DNA from: Candidatus Poribacteria bacterium
GTDB taxonomy: Bacteria; Poribacteria; WGA-4E; WGA-3G
NCBI GenBank assembly: GCA_028820635.1
Contig: JAPPIG010000051.1
Span: 1 to 41,928 of the forward strand
Direction of reading: 5' to 3'
Length of the DNA: 41,928 nt
Each line of letters starts with the position of its first letter. The stretch's first letter is position 1. Below are positions 17,281 through 25,785 of the stretch, piece by piece. Below the pieces are notes generated by a model. It saw only the letters and a program-made list of their open reading frames with translations, was not told the origin of the DNA and did not search any database. The position numbers were made by a program, and so were the translations under genes.

Positions 17281-18212
17281 TTATTGCTTTGAGTTAGGTA
17301 ACAACTCCTCCCAATCTTCAAATAGCTGTCGCATTAAGTCGTTGTAGTTATCTTCTCGAATAAACGAGGGACGCTCAAAATCAACTGATTGCAGACCAAG
17401 TAATGGAGGGCGTTTACCAAATAGAGGGTGTTTTTGTATTTCACTACTCAGATAATCAATAGCAGCATGGACAGCTGAAAAACAGTCCCTAAGTACCAAA
17501 ATTACCTGCTGTTCATCTGACTCCACATTCATGTATTTTTTTATATCAAGTGTACCAGATCCACTCAGTTTCATATCTACAAACAAGACAATGGAAAAAT
17601 TAGCATCTGGTGGCCGGGTCGAAAATGCTATAGAGTCTTTTCTTAGTTCGGATACATGAATTAAATGCACATGAGGTTTTATATCAGGATCACCTCCTCC
17701 ATTATAGGTCACCTTACAACGATCCACAGTATAAAACGGGAAAATAACGTTTCTGTGTTTATCAATATTGCAGAGAGCATGAAGCGTTTTAAGGGCATCC
17801 CATTCGTCATTTCCGCAAAAAGGTTGCATTTCTTTAATTTTATCCGAAGATTCTTGACTAACTCCTTTAAGTTTGCTTTTCACTACTTCGTTGAAACGAG
17901 ATTCGTCCTCAAGTATCGGGAATTCGTTATGACGGCCTGGCATCTTATAGTTTGCATGTACCAACTGCCAAACCAATTGGTCAAGGGCAGACCTTAGATT
18001 GTATACTACTTCTCCCAAGCGAACTGAGTATTCTATTGGAACAATAGGCGTTTCGCCTCGAAATATCCAAATTTTGTCCCAACATCTGGTTGCGGTTCTT
18101 CGGAAAATAACACACGTTGCGCTTCACAACTTGCCGCAACATCTTTTGATAAGCGTTCAATTTCATCTTGCGCTCTTTGGATTTTTGCGTTTACTCCTTC
18201 CAGTGTAACCAT
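17281..18212 (-). pseudogene. Frameshifted unknown gene between hsdS and hsdR
   Basis: An ATG at 18212, with AAGGAG upstream, opens a reading frame of 59 codons (MVTLEGVNAKIQRAQDEIER...) ending in TAG at 18033. A second frame, open from within 18069-18075 onward, continues with IFRGETPIVPIEYSVRLGE, NLRSALDQLVWQLV, GRHNEFPI and LHALCNIDKHRNVIFPF to the stop at 17281. One extra base in the short T/A run at 18069-18075 would join them into one protein of about 310 residues. The NLRSALDxLVWxL motif occurs in a widespread unnamed family. It may be a recent frameshift, a sequencing error, or expression may use the TTG at 18018. It lies 14 bp after hsdS and ends just before hsdR. Function unknown. 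Confidence 0.65.
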
Positions 18213-18226
18213 GTGAAGTCTCTCCT

Positions 18227-19858
18227 TCAGTTTAAATCGCTAAGTTGCTCTTCAATCTGTTTCACCTGTACCTCTCCTGACAACAGTTTTGGCAGCAGCG
18301 TGTCACGCGTTTGAGCAAGCGTGCGGGATTCGTTTTCATTAGATTCAATTTTTGCGAAAATTGGTTCTGCTATCGAATCAAAAAGACACCGTATTTTTTC
18401 TGGAGGAAAGGCAAATTGATAACTTGGTATCCCATCTTTACTTAAATGTAATACAGTTGTTCCGTTTGCATATCCATAGATATGAGATTGAAAACGTCTT
18501 TCTCGGAAAAGGCAATAGAGAAACAAAATAGAAACAGTAGATTCCAGGGGGCGGATAATACCTAAATCCAAAGATGCAACAAGTGTTTGATATCCCTCGT
18601 CTCCTCTAACAATTGCAGGCTTGCCGACAACCTCCGCCTCTTGTGTAACATCAGTATAAGAAACAACCAGTTCGCCAGGAGCGATAACCTGTTCCGGTTT
18701 GTATTTTCCAGTATAAGACTTCAACCCATTTGGACGGTAACCACCACCGCGCATGATTGATTTTAGTGTAACCAAAGCAACGTCTGATTCCTTTAGTTCA
18801 CTACTGCGATAAGATCTCCCTTTGACAATTTCAACAAGATTACCAACTTTTTCCTCTTTCCACCCTTTCGGAATCTTTCCCAGTGGAGAATCTTGGAATG
18901 CTGATGGAAATAAGGCAGCGGTTTTGGCATCCATACATACAGGTGTGCGTCCCTCCATTTTGGCTTTTACGGGATCAAGGTCAACAAACCACGACTTGAA
19001 AATTGCGCGTGCTGTTGCTTCCAAAGTTTCATTCATCTGTCGGTTGAGTTCAATTTTGTCGTCAAGCGTGCCGAGGATATGCGCTATACGGCGTTGTTCA
19101 GATAAGGGTGGTAGGATGGGTATTTCAAGATCCCGAATATCCGACATGTTCAGATGGGGTACAACTGACCCTTCGGCGCGACAAGTCATTTCATGCTGCA
19201 TCTCGCGCGTTAATAAAAGATAAAGTAAATAACGCGGAGAAACCTTTTCACGATTCGGACGGATAAGGACAGTTCGTTGACCAAGACAAACTTTCGCACC
19301 CTTTGGTATAATACCTACTTCTCCAACTGGTGCCTCTCTTGACAAAATTAAATCTCCAGGACGAGGTTTCATCCGTTTTGTCCATTCGCTATAGGTTTCT
19401 TTGGAAACTTTGTTCGCGTTGCGAAGATCTATATGTCCATTCTTGATATCGGTAGTGCGAATCGAGGGAATACCCACGTCTTCAATTGGAGCGGTTTTGT
19501 GTTCGCAATCTACAATTGCTTGGGTAATGTATCTTAGTTTTACCCAACCGCCACCGAATCCTGCTTGCTGTATTACCACGTATTTCTCTATAATTATTTT
19601 CTTAAATTCTTCTGATATCGTATGCCAATCTAAGACATCAACTCGAATCGGGAGATTGGATTCTTCAAACGCCTCTGTTAATTGACGTATCTGTCCAAGG
19701 TTGGATGTTTGATTGTCTATTACGACGAGATCAAGATCGGAATAATCCTCAGCTGTCCACTTTGCCCGGGATCCAAAAGCGCGAACTTCACACCCAGGGA
19801 CATGCTTTGCGAGTATATGTTGAACTGTTTCAAAATGCTTCGGACTAAGGTCAATCAT
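18227..19858 (-). CDS. hsdS: MntA-type nucleotidyltransferase fused to type I specificity subunit (HsdS)
   Basis: This 543-residue protein joins two families. Residues 1-98 form a minimal nucleotidyltransferase: the GSx10DxD motif spans Gly29 to Asp43, with the third acidic residue probably Asp74, as in MntA antitoxins. From about residue 104 it is a complete HsdS: TRD1 (to about 260), the first conserved helix with PLSEQRRIAHILGTLDDKIE and IFKSWFVDLDPVKAKMEG, TRD2 from KIPKGWKEEKVGNLVE, and the second helix ending RDTLLPKLLSGEV. No stop or ATG separates the parts; an in-frame GTG at 19579 could conceivably give a separate HsdS. It overlaps the HEPN gene by 8 bp. HsdS chooses the DNA target for the HsdM methylase and HsdR nuclease. 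Confidence 0.9.
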   Translation of the reverse strand: MIDLSPKHFETVQHILAKHVPGCEVRAFGSRAKWTAEDYSDLDLVVIDNQTSNLGQIRQLTEAFEESNLPIRVDVLDWHTISEEFKKIIIEKYVVIQQAGFGGGWVKLRYITQAIVDCEHKTAPIEDVGIPSIRTTDIKNGHIDLRNANKVSKETYSEWTKRMKPRPGDLILSREAPVGEVGIIPKGAKVCLGQRTVLIRPNREKVSPRYLLYLLLTREMQHEMTCRAEGSVVPHLNMSDIRDLEIPILPPLSEQRRIAHILGTLDDKIELNRQMNETLEATARAIFKSWFVDLDPVKAKMEGRTPVCMDAKTAALFPSAFQDSPLGKIPKGWKEEKVGNLVEIVKGRSYRSSELKESDVALVTLKSIMRGGGYRPNGLKSYTGKYKPEQVIAPGELVVSYTDVTQEAEVVGKPAIVRGDEGYQTLVASLDLGIIRPLESTVSILFLYCLFRERRFQSHIYGYANGTTVLHLSKDGIPSYQFAFPPEKIRCLFDSIAEPIFAKIESNENESRTLAQTRDTLLPKLLSGEVQVKQIEEQLSDLN

Positions 19859-20264
19859 TACGCGCCTCCAACATCTTTAAAAGATGTTTGACATCATGGA
19901 CAAATTCAGTGGCTTCCGTAAATACATTTAAGGCAGCATCCTCATCGTAGGTGTGAGAAGTCGAATTACGTGCATTGTGATATTCCATCCAACGTTCTAC
20001 ATCAGCGATGAGACGATTTTCTGCACCTAAACGAAAGAGGTTCCGTTGGGTAACACCATCAACAGAGGCAGCACCAATATTTTCTTTAAGCCATCGCTTT
20101 AGCATTTTCCACGACAACTCATAAGCAACTTCAAAATGTTGAATAACTCCTGCGCGAACCGCTTCTTGCAAATCTTCATCAGAGTCATCAATTCTACTTG
20201 CTGTCTTGACAGAACGTTCCAAACTATCAATAGATTTTCTTAAGCTATCCAATTGTAAACTCAT
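19851..20264 (-). CDS. HepT-like HEPN protein (nucleotidyltransferase substrate-binding family)
   Basis: The 137-residue all-helical protein belongs to the HI0074/NTase_sub_bind family. It carries the HepT signature RX4HXY at Arg99, His104 and Tyr106 (RNSTSHTY). In characterised MntA/HepT toxin-antitoxin systems HepT is a HEPN ribonuclease whose tyrosine is AMPylated by the MntA nucleotidyltransferase. Here the matching nucleotidyltransferase is the N-terminal domain of the next gene product. The start codon overlaps the hsdM stop by 4 bp and the 3' end overlaps the hsdS fusion by 8 bp, so the three genes are translationally coupled. Toxin activity is inferred from motif and context only. Confidence 0.87.
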   Translation of the reverse strand: MSLQLDSLRKSIDSLERSVKTASRIDDSDEDLQEAVRAGVIQHFEVAYELSWKMLKRWLKENIGAASVDGVTQRNLFRLGAENRLIADVERWMEYHNARNSTSHTYDEDAALNVFTEATEFVHDVKHLLKMLEARND

Positions 20265-21865
20265 TGCTCATCCCTATAACCTAATACCTCTAAATTTTTC
20301 TTAATGGCTGCGCCAAGTTTTTCGGATTCTGCAAGTTGTTCATAGAGTTTTTCGGAAAGTTGCGTTATCTGTTTTTCAAAGGGAATTTCGTCATCCTCAA
20401 TATCCGCAATACCGACATATCGTCCTGGTGTAAGCACGCATCTATATTCCTGAATCTCGTCAAGTTTGGTACTTTTGCAGAATCCGGGGACATCAGCATA
20501 TTCACTTGCGCCTTCATCGCCGCGCCATGCGTGATAGGTTTCGGCAATGCGTGTAATCTCTTTATTCGTTAACTCACGATGGACACGGTCAATCATCTTT
20601 CCTAACCTGCGGGCATCTATAAAAAGTGTTTCACCTGTACGTTGCCGAAAGCGATGATTTTCCTTATTCCTTGCAATAAACCATAGGCAAACAGGAATAG
20701 ATGTAGAATAGAAAAGTTGTCCGGGCAACGCGACCATACAATCCACCAAGTCTGCTTCAACAATGTTTTTGCGAATTTCGCCTTCGGTTGCGGTATTGGT
20801 ACTCATTGAACCGTTCGCCAACACAAATCCAGCGATACCGTTTGGCGCGAGGTGATAGATAAAGTGCTGCACCCAAGCATAGTTAGCGTTACCGGTTGGT
20901 GGTGTGCCGTGAACCCAACGTTTATCTTCACGCAATTGTTCACCGCGCCAGTCGCTACTGTTGAAAGGTGGATTGGCGAGGATGTAATCAGCTTTCAGGT
21001 CTGGGTGTTGATCATCATGGAAGCTGTCGGCACGTTCCTGTCCAAGATCCGCCTCAATGCCTCGAATAGCGAGGTTCATCAGTGCCAATCGCCGCGTGGT
21101 TTGGTTGGACTCCTGTCCATAGATAGAGATGTCATCACGCTGTCCGCCGTGTGCTTCAACGAATTCCTCACTTTGGACAAACATGCCGCCTGAGCCGCAG
21201 CAAGGGTCGTAAATCCGTCCTTGATATGGCGCGAGCATTTCAACGAGCAGCTGCACAACACAACGGGGTGTGTAGAACTGACCGCCTCTTTTGCCTTCGG
21301 CACTGGCAAACCGTGCGAGGAAGTATTCATAAACTCTGCCTAAAATATCTTTTGAGCGATTTTCCTCATCACCCAAACCGATAGTGCCGATGAGATCGAC
21401 GAGTTCACCGAGTCGTTGCTTGTCAAGTCCTGGGCGTGCATAGTCTTTAGGCAGAACACCCTTGAGTCTCGGATTTTCCTGTTCAATGGCATGCATCGCG
21501 TCATCAATCAGTTTCCCTATTTCTGGTTGCTTAGCTTTGCTTTGCAAATATGACCAACGTGCTTCCTTCGGCACATAAAAGATGTTTTCTGCCGAGTATT
21601 CATCTCTATCCTCTGCGTAGTCAAAACGGGCACTTTCTTCTTTGACATAGTAATCACTTTGTGGATTGGCAAATTGTTGAAGTAGAAACTTATACTTTTC
21701 CTCAAAAGAATCTGAGATGTATTTGAGAAAAATCAACCCTAACACGACATGCTTGTACTCAGCAGCATCCATGTTATTGCGAAGTTTGTCAGCTGCTTGG
21801 TATAAAGTCGCTTCAAAGCCGAGTGTTGCACCGTTATTATTTGTGTTTGAATTCTTTTTTGCCAT
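20261..21865 (-). CDS. hsdM: Type I restriction-modification N6-adenine methyltransferase (HsdM)
   Basis: This 534-residue DNA methyltransferase modifies adenine in the target chosen by HsdS. The N-terminal HsdM_N domain (about 10-160, [20 protein letters not shown]) precedes the catalytic domain. Motif I is [10 protein letters not shown] (220-229) and motif IV is NPPF (298-301). [19 protein letters not shown] lies just before motif I, as usual. The length is normal for the family. It is the first gene of the R-M operon; the start ATG has no strong ribosome binding site. Upstream lie a GTAG-led hairpin (21913-21935) and copy B of a long direct repeat. No catalytic motif is missing. Confidence 0.95.
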   Translation of the reverse strand: MAKKNSNTNNNGATLGFEATLYQAADKLRNNMDAAEYKHVVLGLIFLKYISDSFEEKYKFLLQQFANPQSDYYVKEESARFDYAEDRDEYSAENIFYVPKEARWSYLQSKAKQPEIGKLIDDAMHAIEQENPRLKGVLPKDYARPGLDKQRLGELVDLIGTIGLGDEENRSKDILGRVYEYFLARFASAEGKRGGQFYTPRCVVQLLVEMLAPYQGRIYDPCCGSGGMFVQSEEFVEAHGGQRDDISIYGQESNQTTRRLALMNLAIRGIEADLGQERADSFHDDQHPDLKADYILANPPFNSSDWRGEQLREDKRWVHGTPPTGNANYAWVQHFIYHLAPNGIAGFVLANGSMSTNTATEGEIRKNIVEADLVDCMVALPGQLFYSTSIPVCLWFIARNKENHRFRQRTGETLFIDARRLGKMIDRVHRELTNKEITRIAETYHAWRGDEGASEYADVPGFCKSTKLDEIQEYRCVLTPGRYVGIADIEDDEIPFEKQITQLSEKLYEQLAESEKLGAAIKKNLEVLGYRDEQ

Positions 21866-21912
21866 AAACTTTTTAGATCGTCCTATTTCAGTAATTTCAT
21901 AAGAGATGTCCG

Positions 21913-21935
21913 GCGCGGTTAGAAACCGCGCCTAC
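21913..21935 (-). repeat. GTAG-led hairpin element upstream of hsdM
   Basis: Minus-strand GTAG (21932-21935) precedes a perfect 8-bp stem, GCGCGGTT (21913-21920) with AACCGCGC (21924-21931), and a 3-base loop. It sits between the direct-repeat copy and the hsdM start. Confidence 0.75.
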
Positions 21936-21956
21936 CATGTGCGTAAGTCCTATTAG

Positions 21957-22002
21957 AATAATACCACATTATAGTAAGGACATTCAACGTCCAGTAGACG
22001 GA
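21957..22002. repeat. Long direct repeat, copy B (R-M operon upstream side)
   Basis: This is the partner of 14070-14113, beginning AATAATACCACATT and ending CGTCCAGTAGACGGA. It overlaps the last codons and stop of the sulfatase gene, so the sulfatase C-terminal residues SPSTGR are encoded by the repeat. That would fit an insertion that replaced the original gene end. Confidence 0.75.
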
Positions 22003-23441
22003 GACTGTGGCCAATGAAGTCCACGCTGCCCAGATAAACTACGATTGGCAGATGGGCGATACTCTCTGTCAGGCAAACCAACAAGTTCACCATCTTGCAC
22101 CCATTTTTCATCGCCGCCATAGAGTTCACCAATTAGAAGGTTTGTCAATCGCTCAAGTATTTCAGCATGCGCGGACGAATCGGACAAGTCGTTTAACTCT
22201 CGCGGATCCTCTTCCAAATCGAAAAGTTGTCGGTAGTTTCCAGTGGCATAGTAAATAAGTTTATAGCGTCCTTCATGGATCATTCGGGTGCCGCTATTAC
22301 CGTCGCCAACTTCACCATATAACCATTCACGTTTTGTGTCGCCTACCATGGGCATGCCGTCAACCGTATCTGGTATATCAACCCCTGCAAGATGAAGCAG
22401 TGTCGGCATAACATCCTGCCATCCAACGAGTCGGTCATCTACCCTATGGTGTCCTACCCTGTCATCGCCCGCAGTGCCAACAAGAATCATCGGCACATTA
22501 GCAGAATCTTCATAATAGAGGCGTTTCGCCCACATCCGATGATTTCCAAGCATATCGCCATGGTCGGATGTAAAAAGAATAATGGTGTTGTTCAACAACC
22601 CTTCTTCACGTAGTGTTCCGACAACAACGCGTAATTGATGGTCAATATGCGTGCAGAGTGCGTAAAATGCCTGCCGTGCAGAGCGGATTAGATTTCCATT
22701 GTATCGTGCATCCTGCATCTGACGCGATTTTAGCGGTAATGGCAGCTTGTCTGTGTCTTTAGACCATTCGCCGTGATAGGGCATGTCTACATCAATATCT
22801 CGGTACATATCCATATAACACTGCAGCGGTGCCAAAGGTGGATGCGGATGGCAATAGGACAGAAACCAGAATCCCGGGCGGGTTGGGTCGCGACGTTTTA
22901 TCATGCGCACCATCTGTTGAGTGCTCCAGTTGGTGACGTGGCAATCTTCTGGAAGGTGCCAAGGACGATTAAGATAATCGTTGTTACACATGCCGTGTGC
23001 AAACTGCTGCCCCGCGTAACCTCTGTCACCGAGGAAGAGTTCATAGTCGTCAATGGCACCGTATTGTAATCTGCCTTCTTCCCCTAAAATCACATCATCA
23101 AATCCGATGCGGTCACGTTGCGGATAGACATGTAGTTTTCCGACTGCATAAGCTTGGTATCCTGCGTTCCGAAACGTCTGTGCGATTGTTGGGAGTCCGT
23201 TTATTCCCTTTTTGTCGTTGAAAACCCTGTCTTTGTGGGTGCGCGTTGTTGTTCCTGTCATCAACGTTTTTCTGGCTGGAACGCAGACAGGACATTCGCT
23301 GTATCCGTTCGTGAATCGAGTGCCTGCACGTGCAAGTGAGTCAAGTGTTGGTGTTTGGATATTTGGATGTCCACTGACACCGAGCAGTGAGTTGGGCCAA
23401 TGGTCTGTGGAAATTAGCAATACATGGGGTTTGTCACTCAT
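21984..23441 (-). CDS. Type I sulfatase
   Basis: This 485-residue enzyme belongs to the formylglycine-dependent sulfatases, which hydrolyse sulfate esters on sugars or other compounds. The metal-binding start is LLISTDHWP (Asp13) and the formylglycine motif CxPxR is C53-V-P-A-R57 within PVCVPARKTLMTG. LFTSDHGDMLGNH supplies the later metal ligands. It needs a maturation enzyme (FGE or anSME) that is not in this window. No signal peptide is visible, so it is cytosolic or exported by other means. Start supported by AAGGA upstream of ATG. It follows the bicupin gene by 11 bp, probably as one operon. The last residues fall inside a direct repeat, so the C-terminus may be altered. Confidence 0.93.
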   Translation of the reverse strand: MSDKPHVLLISTDHWPNSLLGVSGHPNIQTPTLDSLARAGTRFTNGYSECPVCVPARKTLMTGTTTRTHKDRVFNDKKGINGLPTIAQTFRNAGYQAYAVGKLHVYPQRDRIGFDDVILGEEGRLQYGAIDDYELFLGDRGYAGQQFAHGMCNNDYLNRPWHLPEDCHVTNWSTQQMVRMIKRRDPTRPGFWFLSYCHPHPPLAPLQCYMDMYRDIDVDMPYHGEWSKDTDKLPLPLKSRQMQDARYNGNLIRSARQAFYALCTHIDHQLRVVVGTLREEGLLNNTIILFTSDHGDMLGNHRMWAKRLYYEDSANVPMILVGTAGDDRVGHHRVDDRLVGWQDVMPTLLHLAGVDIPDTVDGMPMVGDTKREWLYGEVGDGNSGTRMIHEGRYKLIYYATGNYRQLFDLEEDPRELNDLSDSSAHAEILERLTNLLIGELYGGDEKWVQDGELVGLPDREYRPSANRSLSGQRGLHWPQSPSTGR

Positions 23442-23452
23442 AGTTATTCCTT

Positions 23453-24181
23453 TTACCGAGTATACCGCGCGAAATAGAAAGTTATTAGAGGTTCATTTGT
23501 ATCATTGATTAAACTATGCCCTGGATTTGATGGCGCAACAGAAACTGCATCACCGGGCATCTGACGATACACATTCCTGTTGACAATGTGGATGCCGTTT
23601 CCTTCAAGCATATACCACACTTCGTCCATATCTGGACCGTGTCCATGTGTATCAGGGGTTTGCATCGCTTCAATCCGTACTACCAACACCGAATGCAGCA
23701 CCACCAAACCGTCGTCTTGACCGAAAATTGGATGTACGAGGTGTGTCCAATGTCCTTGACTTAAAGAACGTTCGCGGTAGTTTCGGATAAGCGCGTCCTT
23801 ACGTGACACTTCCACACCATCTGGGATCACCTCTTCTAATATCAGGAATTCTAATGGTGTGTTCTCTGGATTATTCAAGACATGGGAAAGTCCTGGGGGA
23901 ATTAGGATTGCATCGCCTTCCGTAACCTTTTGCTTTAAATCGCCTGCCTCAAATACACCAGAACCGTCAACGATATAAAAAATAAGCTGTCGATCATCTA
24001 ATGACGTAGGAACAGAAGCAATTCTCGGTTCAAGATAGCATCGGGAGAAACTATCAACATATCTGAGTATCGCACCTTCTTTATCTGAATTTTCCTCTGT
24101 TTGTTTGCTAAAGATTTCACGTTTAATGATGTTGCCGTGTGTAAGGCTTGAAGGACTTTGTAACCAATGCCGCATATACAT
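23453..24181 (-). CDS. Bicupin protein
   Basis: A 242-residue protein with two cupin barrels. The first is around residues 50-120 (LIFYIVDGSGVFEAGD ... GDAILIPPGLSHVLNN). The second, around 165-240, contains the metal-binding type pattern THGHGPDMDEVWYMLEGNGIHIV and PGDAVSVAPSNPGHSL. Cupins of this type are sugar isomerases, dioxygenases or sensors; no reaction can be assigned. The start is set at 24181, preceded by GGAG at 10 bases, rather than at a farther upstream in-frame ATG without a ribosome binding site. A promoter-like sequence lies at 24244-24272. It is the first gene of a probable operon with the sulfatase, which suggests a role in handling a sulfated carbohydrate. Confidence 0.8.
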   Translation of the reverse strand: MYMRHWLQSPSSLTHGNIIKREIFSKQTEENSDKEGAILRYVDSFSRCYLEPRIASVPTSLDDRQLIFYIVDGSGVFEAGDLKQKVTEGDAILIPPGLSHVLNNPENTPLEFLILEEVIPDGVEVSRKDALIRNYRERSLSQGHWTHLVHPIFGQDDGLVVLHSVLVVRIEAMQTPDTHGHGPDMDEVWYMLEGNGIHIVNRNVYRQMPGDAVSVAPSNPGHSLINDTNEPLITFYFARYTR

Positions 24182-24243
24182 AGTGAAGCATCTCCGATGG
24201 ATATTAATTCGATAGACAACATTCGTTAGATTCAATCAATACC

Positions 24244-24272
24244 ATCATACCAAAGGCTATGACAATTCGCAA
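24244..24272 (-). promoter_or_regulatory. Candidate sigma70 promoter for bicupin-sulfatase
   Basis: On the minus strand TTGCGA (24267-24272) and TATGAT (24244-24249) are separated by the optimal 17 bases, matching 4 and 5 of 6 consensus positions. It lies about 63 bases before the bicupin start codon. Confidence 0.5.
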
Positions 24273-24314
24273 GGAAAAAAGTTCAATGGACATTCAGTTT
24301 CATATATAAAAATC

Positions 24315-24335
24315 GGGCTTACAAAGTCCTCCTAC
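24315..24335 (-). repeat. GTAG-led hairpin element with imperfect copy
   Basis: Minus-strand GTAG (24332-24335) precedes a short stem (24315-24320 with 24324-24329, including one G-T wobble) and a 3-base loop. The surrounding stretch, about 24313-24350, recurs in degenerate form at 24577-24614, so the two copies flank the intervening 24351-24576 segment. Confidence 0.5.
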
Positions 24336-24387
24336 AAGAGCCCTCGCAAATTATAGTAAAATCTATAATTACTTTTTATACACTTTG

Positions 24388-24412
24388 GTAGGTGCGGTTT
24401 CCTAAACGCACC
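24388..24412 (+). repeat. GTAG-led hairpin element, plus orientation
   Basis: Plus-strand GTAG (24388-24391) leads into a stem of GGTGCG (24391-24396) with CGCACC (24407-24412), extended by TTT/AAA pairs around a bulged G. It is in the opposite orientation to most other copies. Confidence 0.6.
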
Positions 24413-24450
24413 ATAGGCGTCAATTTAGTGAGTAACATTTGAGCATTTGA

Positions 24451-24565
24451 TACACCTGTCGCCCCTCTGGGGCTTGATAAATACAGGCATTATGCTGCTA
24501 TACACCTTTCGCCTCTCCGAGGCTTTGGCAAATTGCATCTCAGCACTAGCGGTGCGACAGGTGTA
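24451..24565. repeat. Three-copy TACACCTGTCGC-led hairpin cluster
   Basis: Three 25-base units: plus strand at 24451-24475 and 24501-24525, minus strand at 24541-24565. Each begins TACACCT(G/T)TCGC and continues into a small hairpin. The stems differ but keep pairing: GCCCC/GGGGC in the first, GCCTC/GAGGC in the second and GCAC/GTGC in the third. The outer units form a perfect 12-bp inverted repeat. The 473-base gap between the bicupin and DUF711 genes holds only the bicupin promoter, these units and the GTAG hairpins; no gene is visible. Confidence 0.75.
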
Positions 24566-24654
24566 TAACACAATATCGGGTTTACAAAGCCCTCCAACAA
24601 GAGTCTCTCACAAATTTAAACACTGAAAAGTTTATATTTTCTTTAAATTTTTGT

Positions 24655-25785
24655 CTATATCTGCATTACAGCAGTATTTGTGAGATACGGAGACTGAAAC
24701 TGCGTCATATCACCAGATTTGAGTCCAGGAACGGGGAAAAGGCGGGCAGATAGTGGTTTGTTAAGCTGTGATGAGAGGGTGGCAACATCAGTGAGAATAG
24801 CGGCGATTTGAGATGTAGAAGCGTCGCCAGGGATAGGAATTGTGTCCAAACCAGTTCCACAAACGGTAGAATAGAGTAAAAGACTGTCTAAATTAAATAA
24901 TCCCTCCTCGCTGCGTTTGCCCAATCCGACATCTTCAAGGACAGGAAGCATTAATCCCGAATATCCACACAGCGGTAGGGAGAGTGAGCGCAGCGTTCGC
25001 GTTATACCTGCAGCAACTGTCAAGGTGCCGCGTTCACCGAAGTGTCCTGATAATTGTTGTTCCATTGCATAAGCGATGCTCTCATCACCCATCGGTGCAG
25101 GCGACACGTCAATGCCAACAAATTTGATACCCCATTTCTGTGCGAATGCCTGCGCTAACGAAACAATTTTTTGTCCTTCTTCTTCCATAACTGTTTTGAG
25201 GTTTTGCAGAGCAGTTTCCAAATTGGGGGCATCTGTGAAAGCATCTTGCACAAGGTCTGCCGCTTGCCATCCGATGCCGAAGTTAGTTTGGGTATCATAC
25301 CAGAAAGCAGCTGGGAAGAAAGGGGTATTTGGTGGACAGTTCATCAACGCAGCAAAGCGGAGGTTGCCGTAGCCATCATCAGTTTGGTGTGCTATCTGTT
25401 GAATGATGTTCGCAGTGCTTTCGGTGATGCCCGAGTCAATCTGACCAGATTGTGTTGTAATGGTAGTCGTGGCAAAAAGCGATTCGCTTTGGACAATTAC
25501 ATCGGTGAGCAGTTCAAGATGTTTTGTGGCGTGCTGCGCTTCTGGAGAGATTGTGCCTAAACTGAGGAATTCAATCCCTAATGTCTTGGCATTAGACTCT
25601 AACTTAAGGATTGTCCCTACATTTCGTGCTTCATTCCAGATTTGACAACTTACGCGTGTTGACTGTACCTGATAGTCGTTTGCTTCAAAGTGGGTTCGGC
25701 ATGCGGCGTTAAATTCGGCTGCCTGTTTGAGGTAGGAACCAAAAAAAGGGTCAGGTATACCTGTGGTAATGGTTCGGATCTTCAT
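24655..25785 (-). CDS. DUF711 (UPF0210) family protein
   Basis: This 376-residue protein matches the DUF711/UPF0210 family by its N-terminus (MKIRTITTGIP), the segment RFAALMNCPPNTPFFPAAFW near the middle and the glycine-rich SLPLCGYSGLMLPVLED in the C-terminal half. The family relates structurally to glycyl-radical-like barrels, but no enzymatic role is established. Length is somewhat shorter than the roughly 450 residues of UPF0210 proteins, consistent with the shorter DUF711 subgroup. Its start codon overlaps the accA stop by 4 bp, so the two are translationally coupled. It appears to be the last gene of dprA-accA-DUF711. Confidence 0.75.
   Translation of the reverse strand: MKIRTITTGIPDPFFGSYLKQAAEFNAACRTHFEANDYQVQSTRVSCQIWNEARNVGTILKLESNAKTLGIEFLSLGTISPEAQHATKHLELLTDVIVQSESLFATTTITTQSGQIDSGITESTANIIQQIAHQTDDGYGNLRFAALMNCPPNTPFFPAAFWYDTQTNFGIGWQAADLVQDAFTDAPNLETALQNLKTVMEEEGQKIVSLAQAFAQKWGIKFVGIDVSPAPMGDESIAYAMEQQLSGHFGERGTLTVAAGITRTLRSLSLPLCGYSGLMLPVLEDVGLGKRSEEGLFNLDSLLLYSTVCGTGLDTIPIPGDASTSQIAAILTDVATLSSQLNKPLSARLFPVPGLKSGDMTQFQSPYLTNTAVMQI

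Noticed and set aside
17279..17321. HsdR starting at 17321 with 14 extra residues
   Set aside because: The extension overlaps the preceding gene and is not like the family; [13 protein letters not shown] is the usual start and lies directly after the previous stop.
18060..18080. Programmed -1 ribosomal frameshift in the gene between hsdS and hsdR
   Set aside because: The run reads A-AAA-TTT in the original frame, which does not fit the usual X-XXY-YYZ slippery pattern, and no stimulatory stem was recognised. A simple one-base change is more likely.
17981..18166. A short third-frame open frame across the frameshift region
   Set aside because: It overlaps both parts of the frameshifted gene, has no family features and no ribosome binding site.
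14070..22002. A composite transposon around the R-M operon
   Set aside because: There is no transposase, resolvase or integrase gene in or near the segment, and the repeats are short and imperfect. Only the bracketing repeat is reported.
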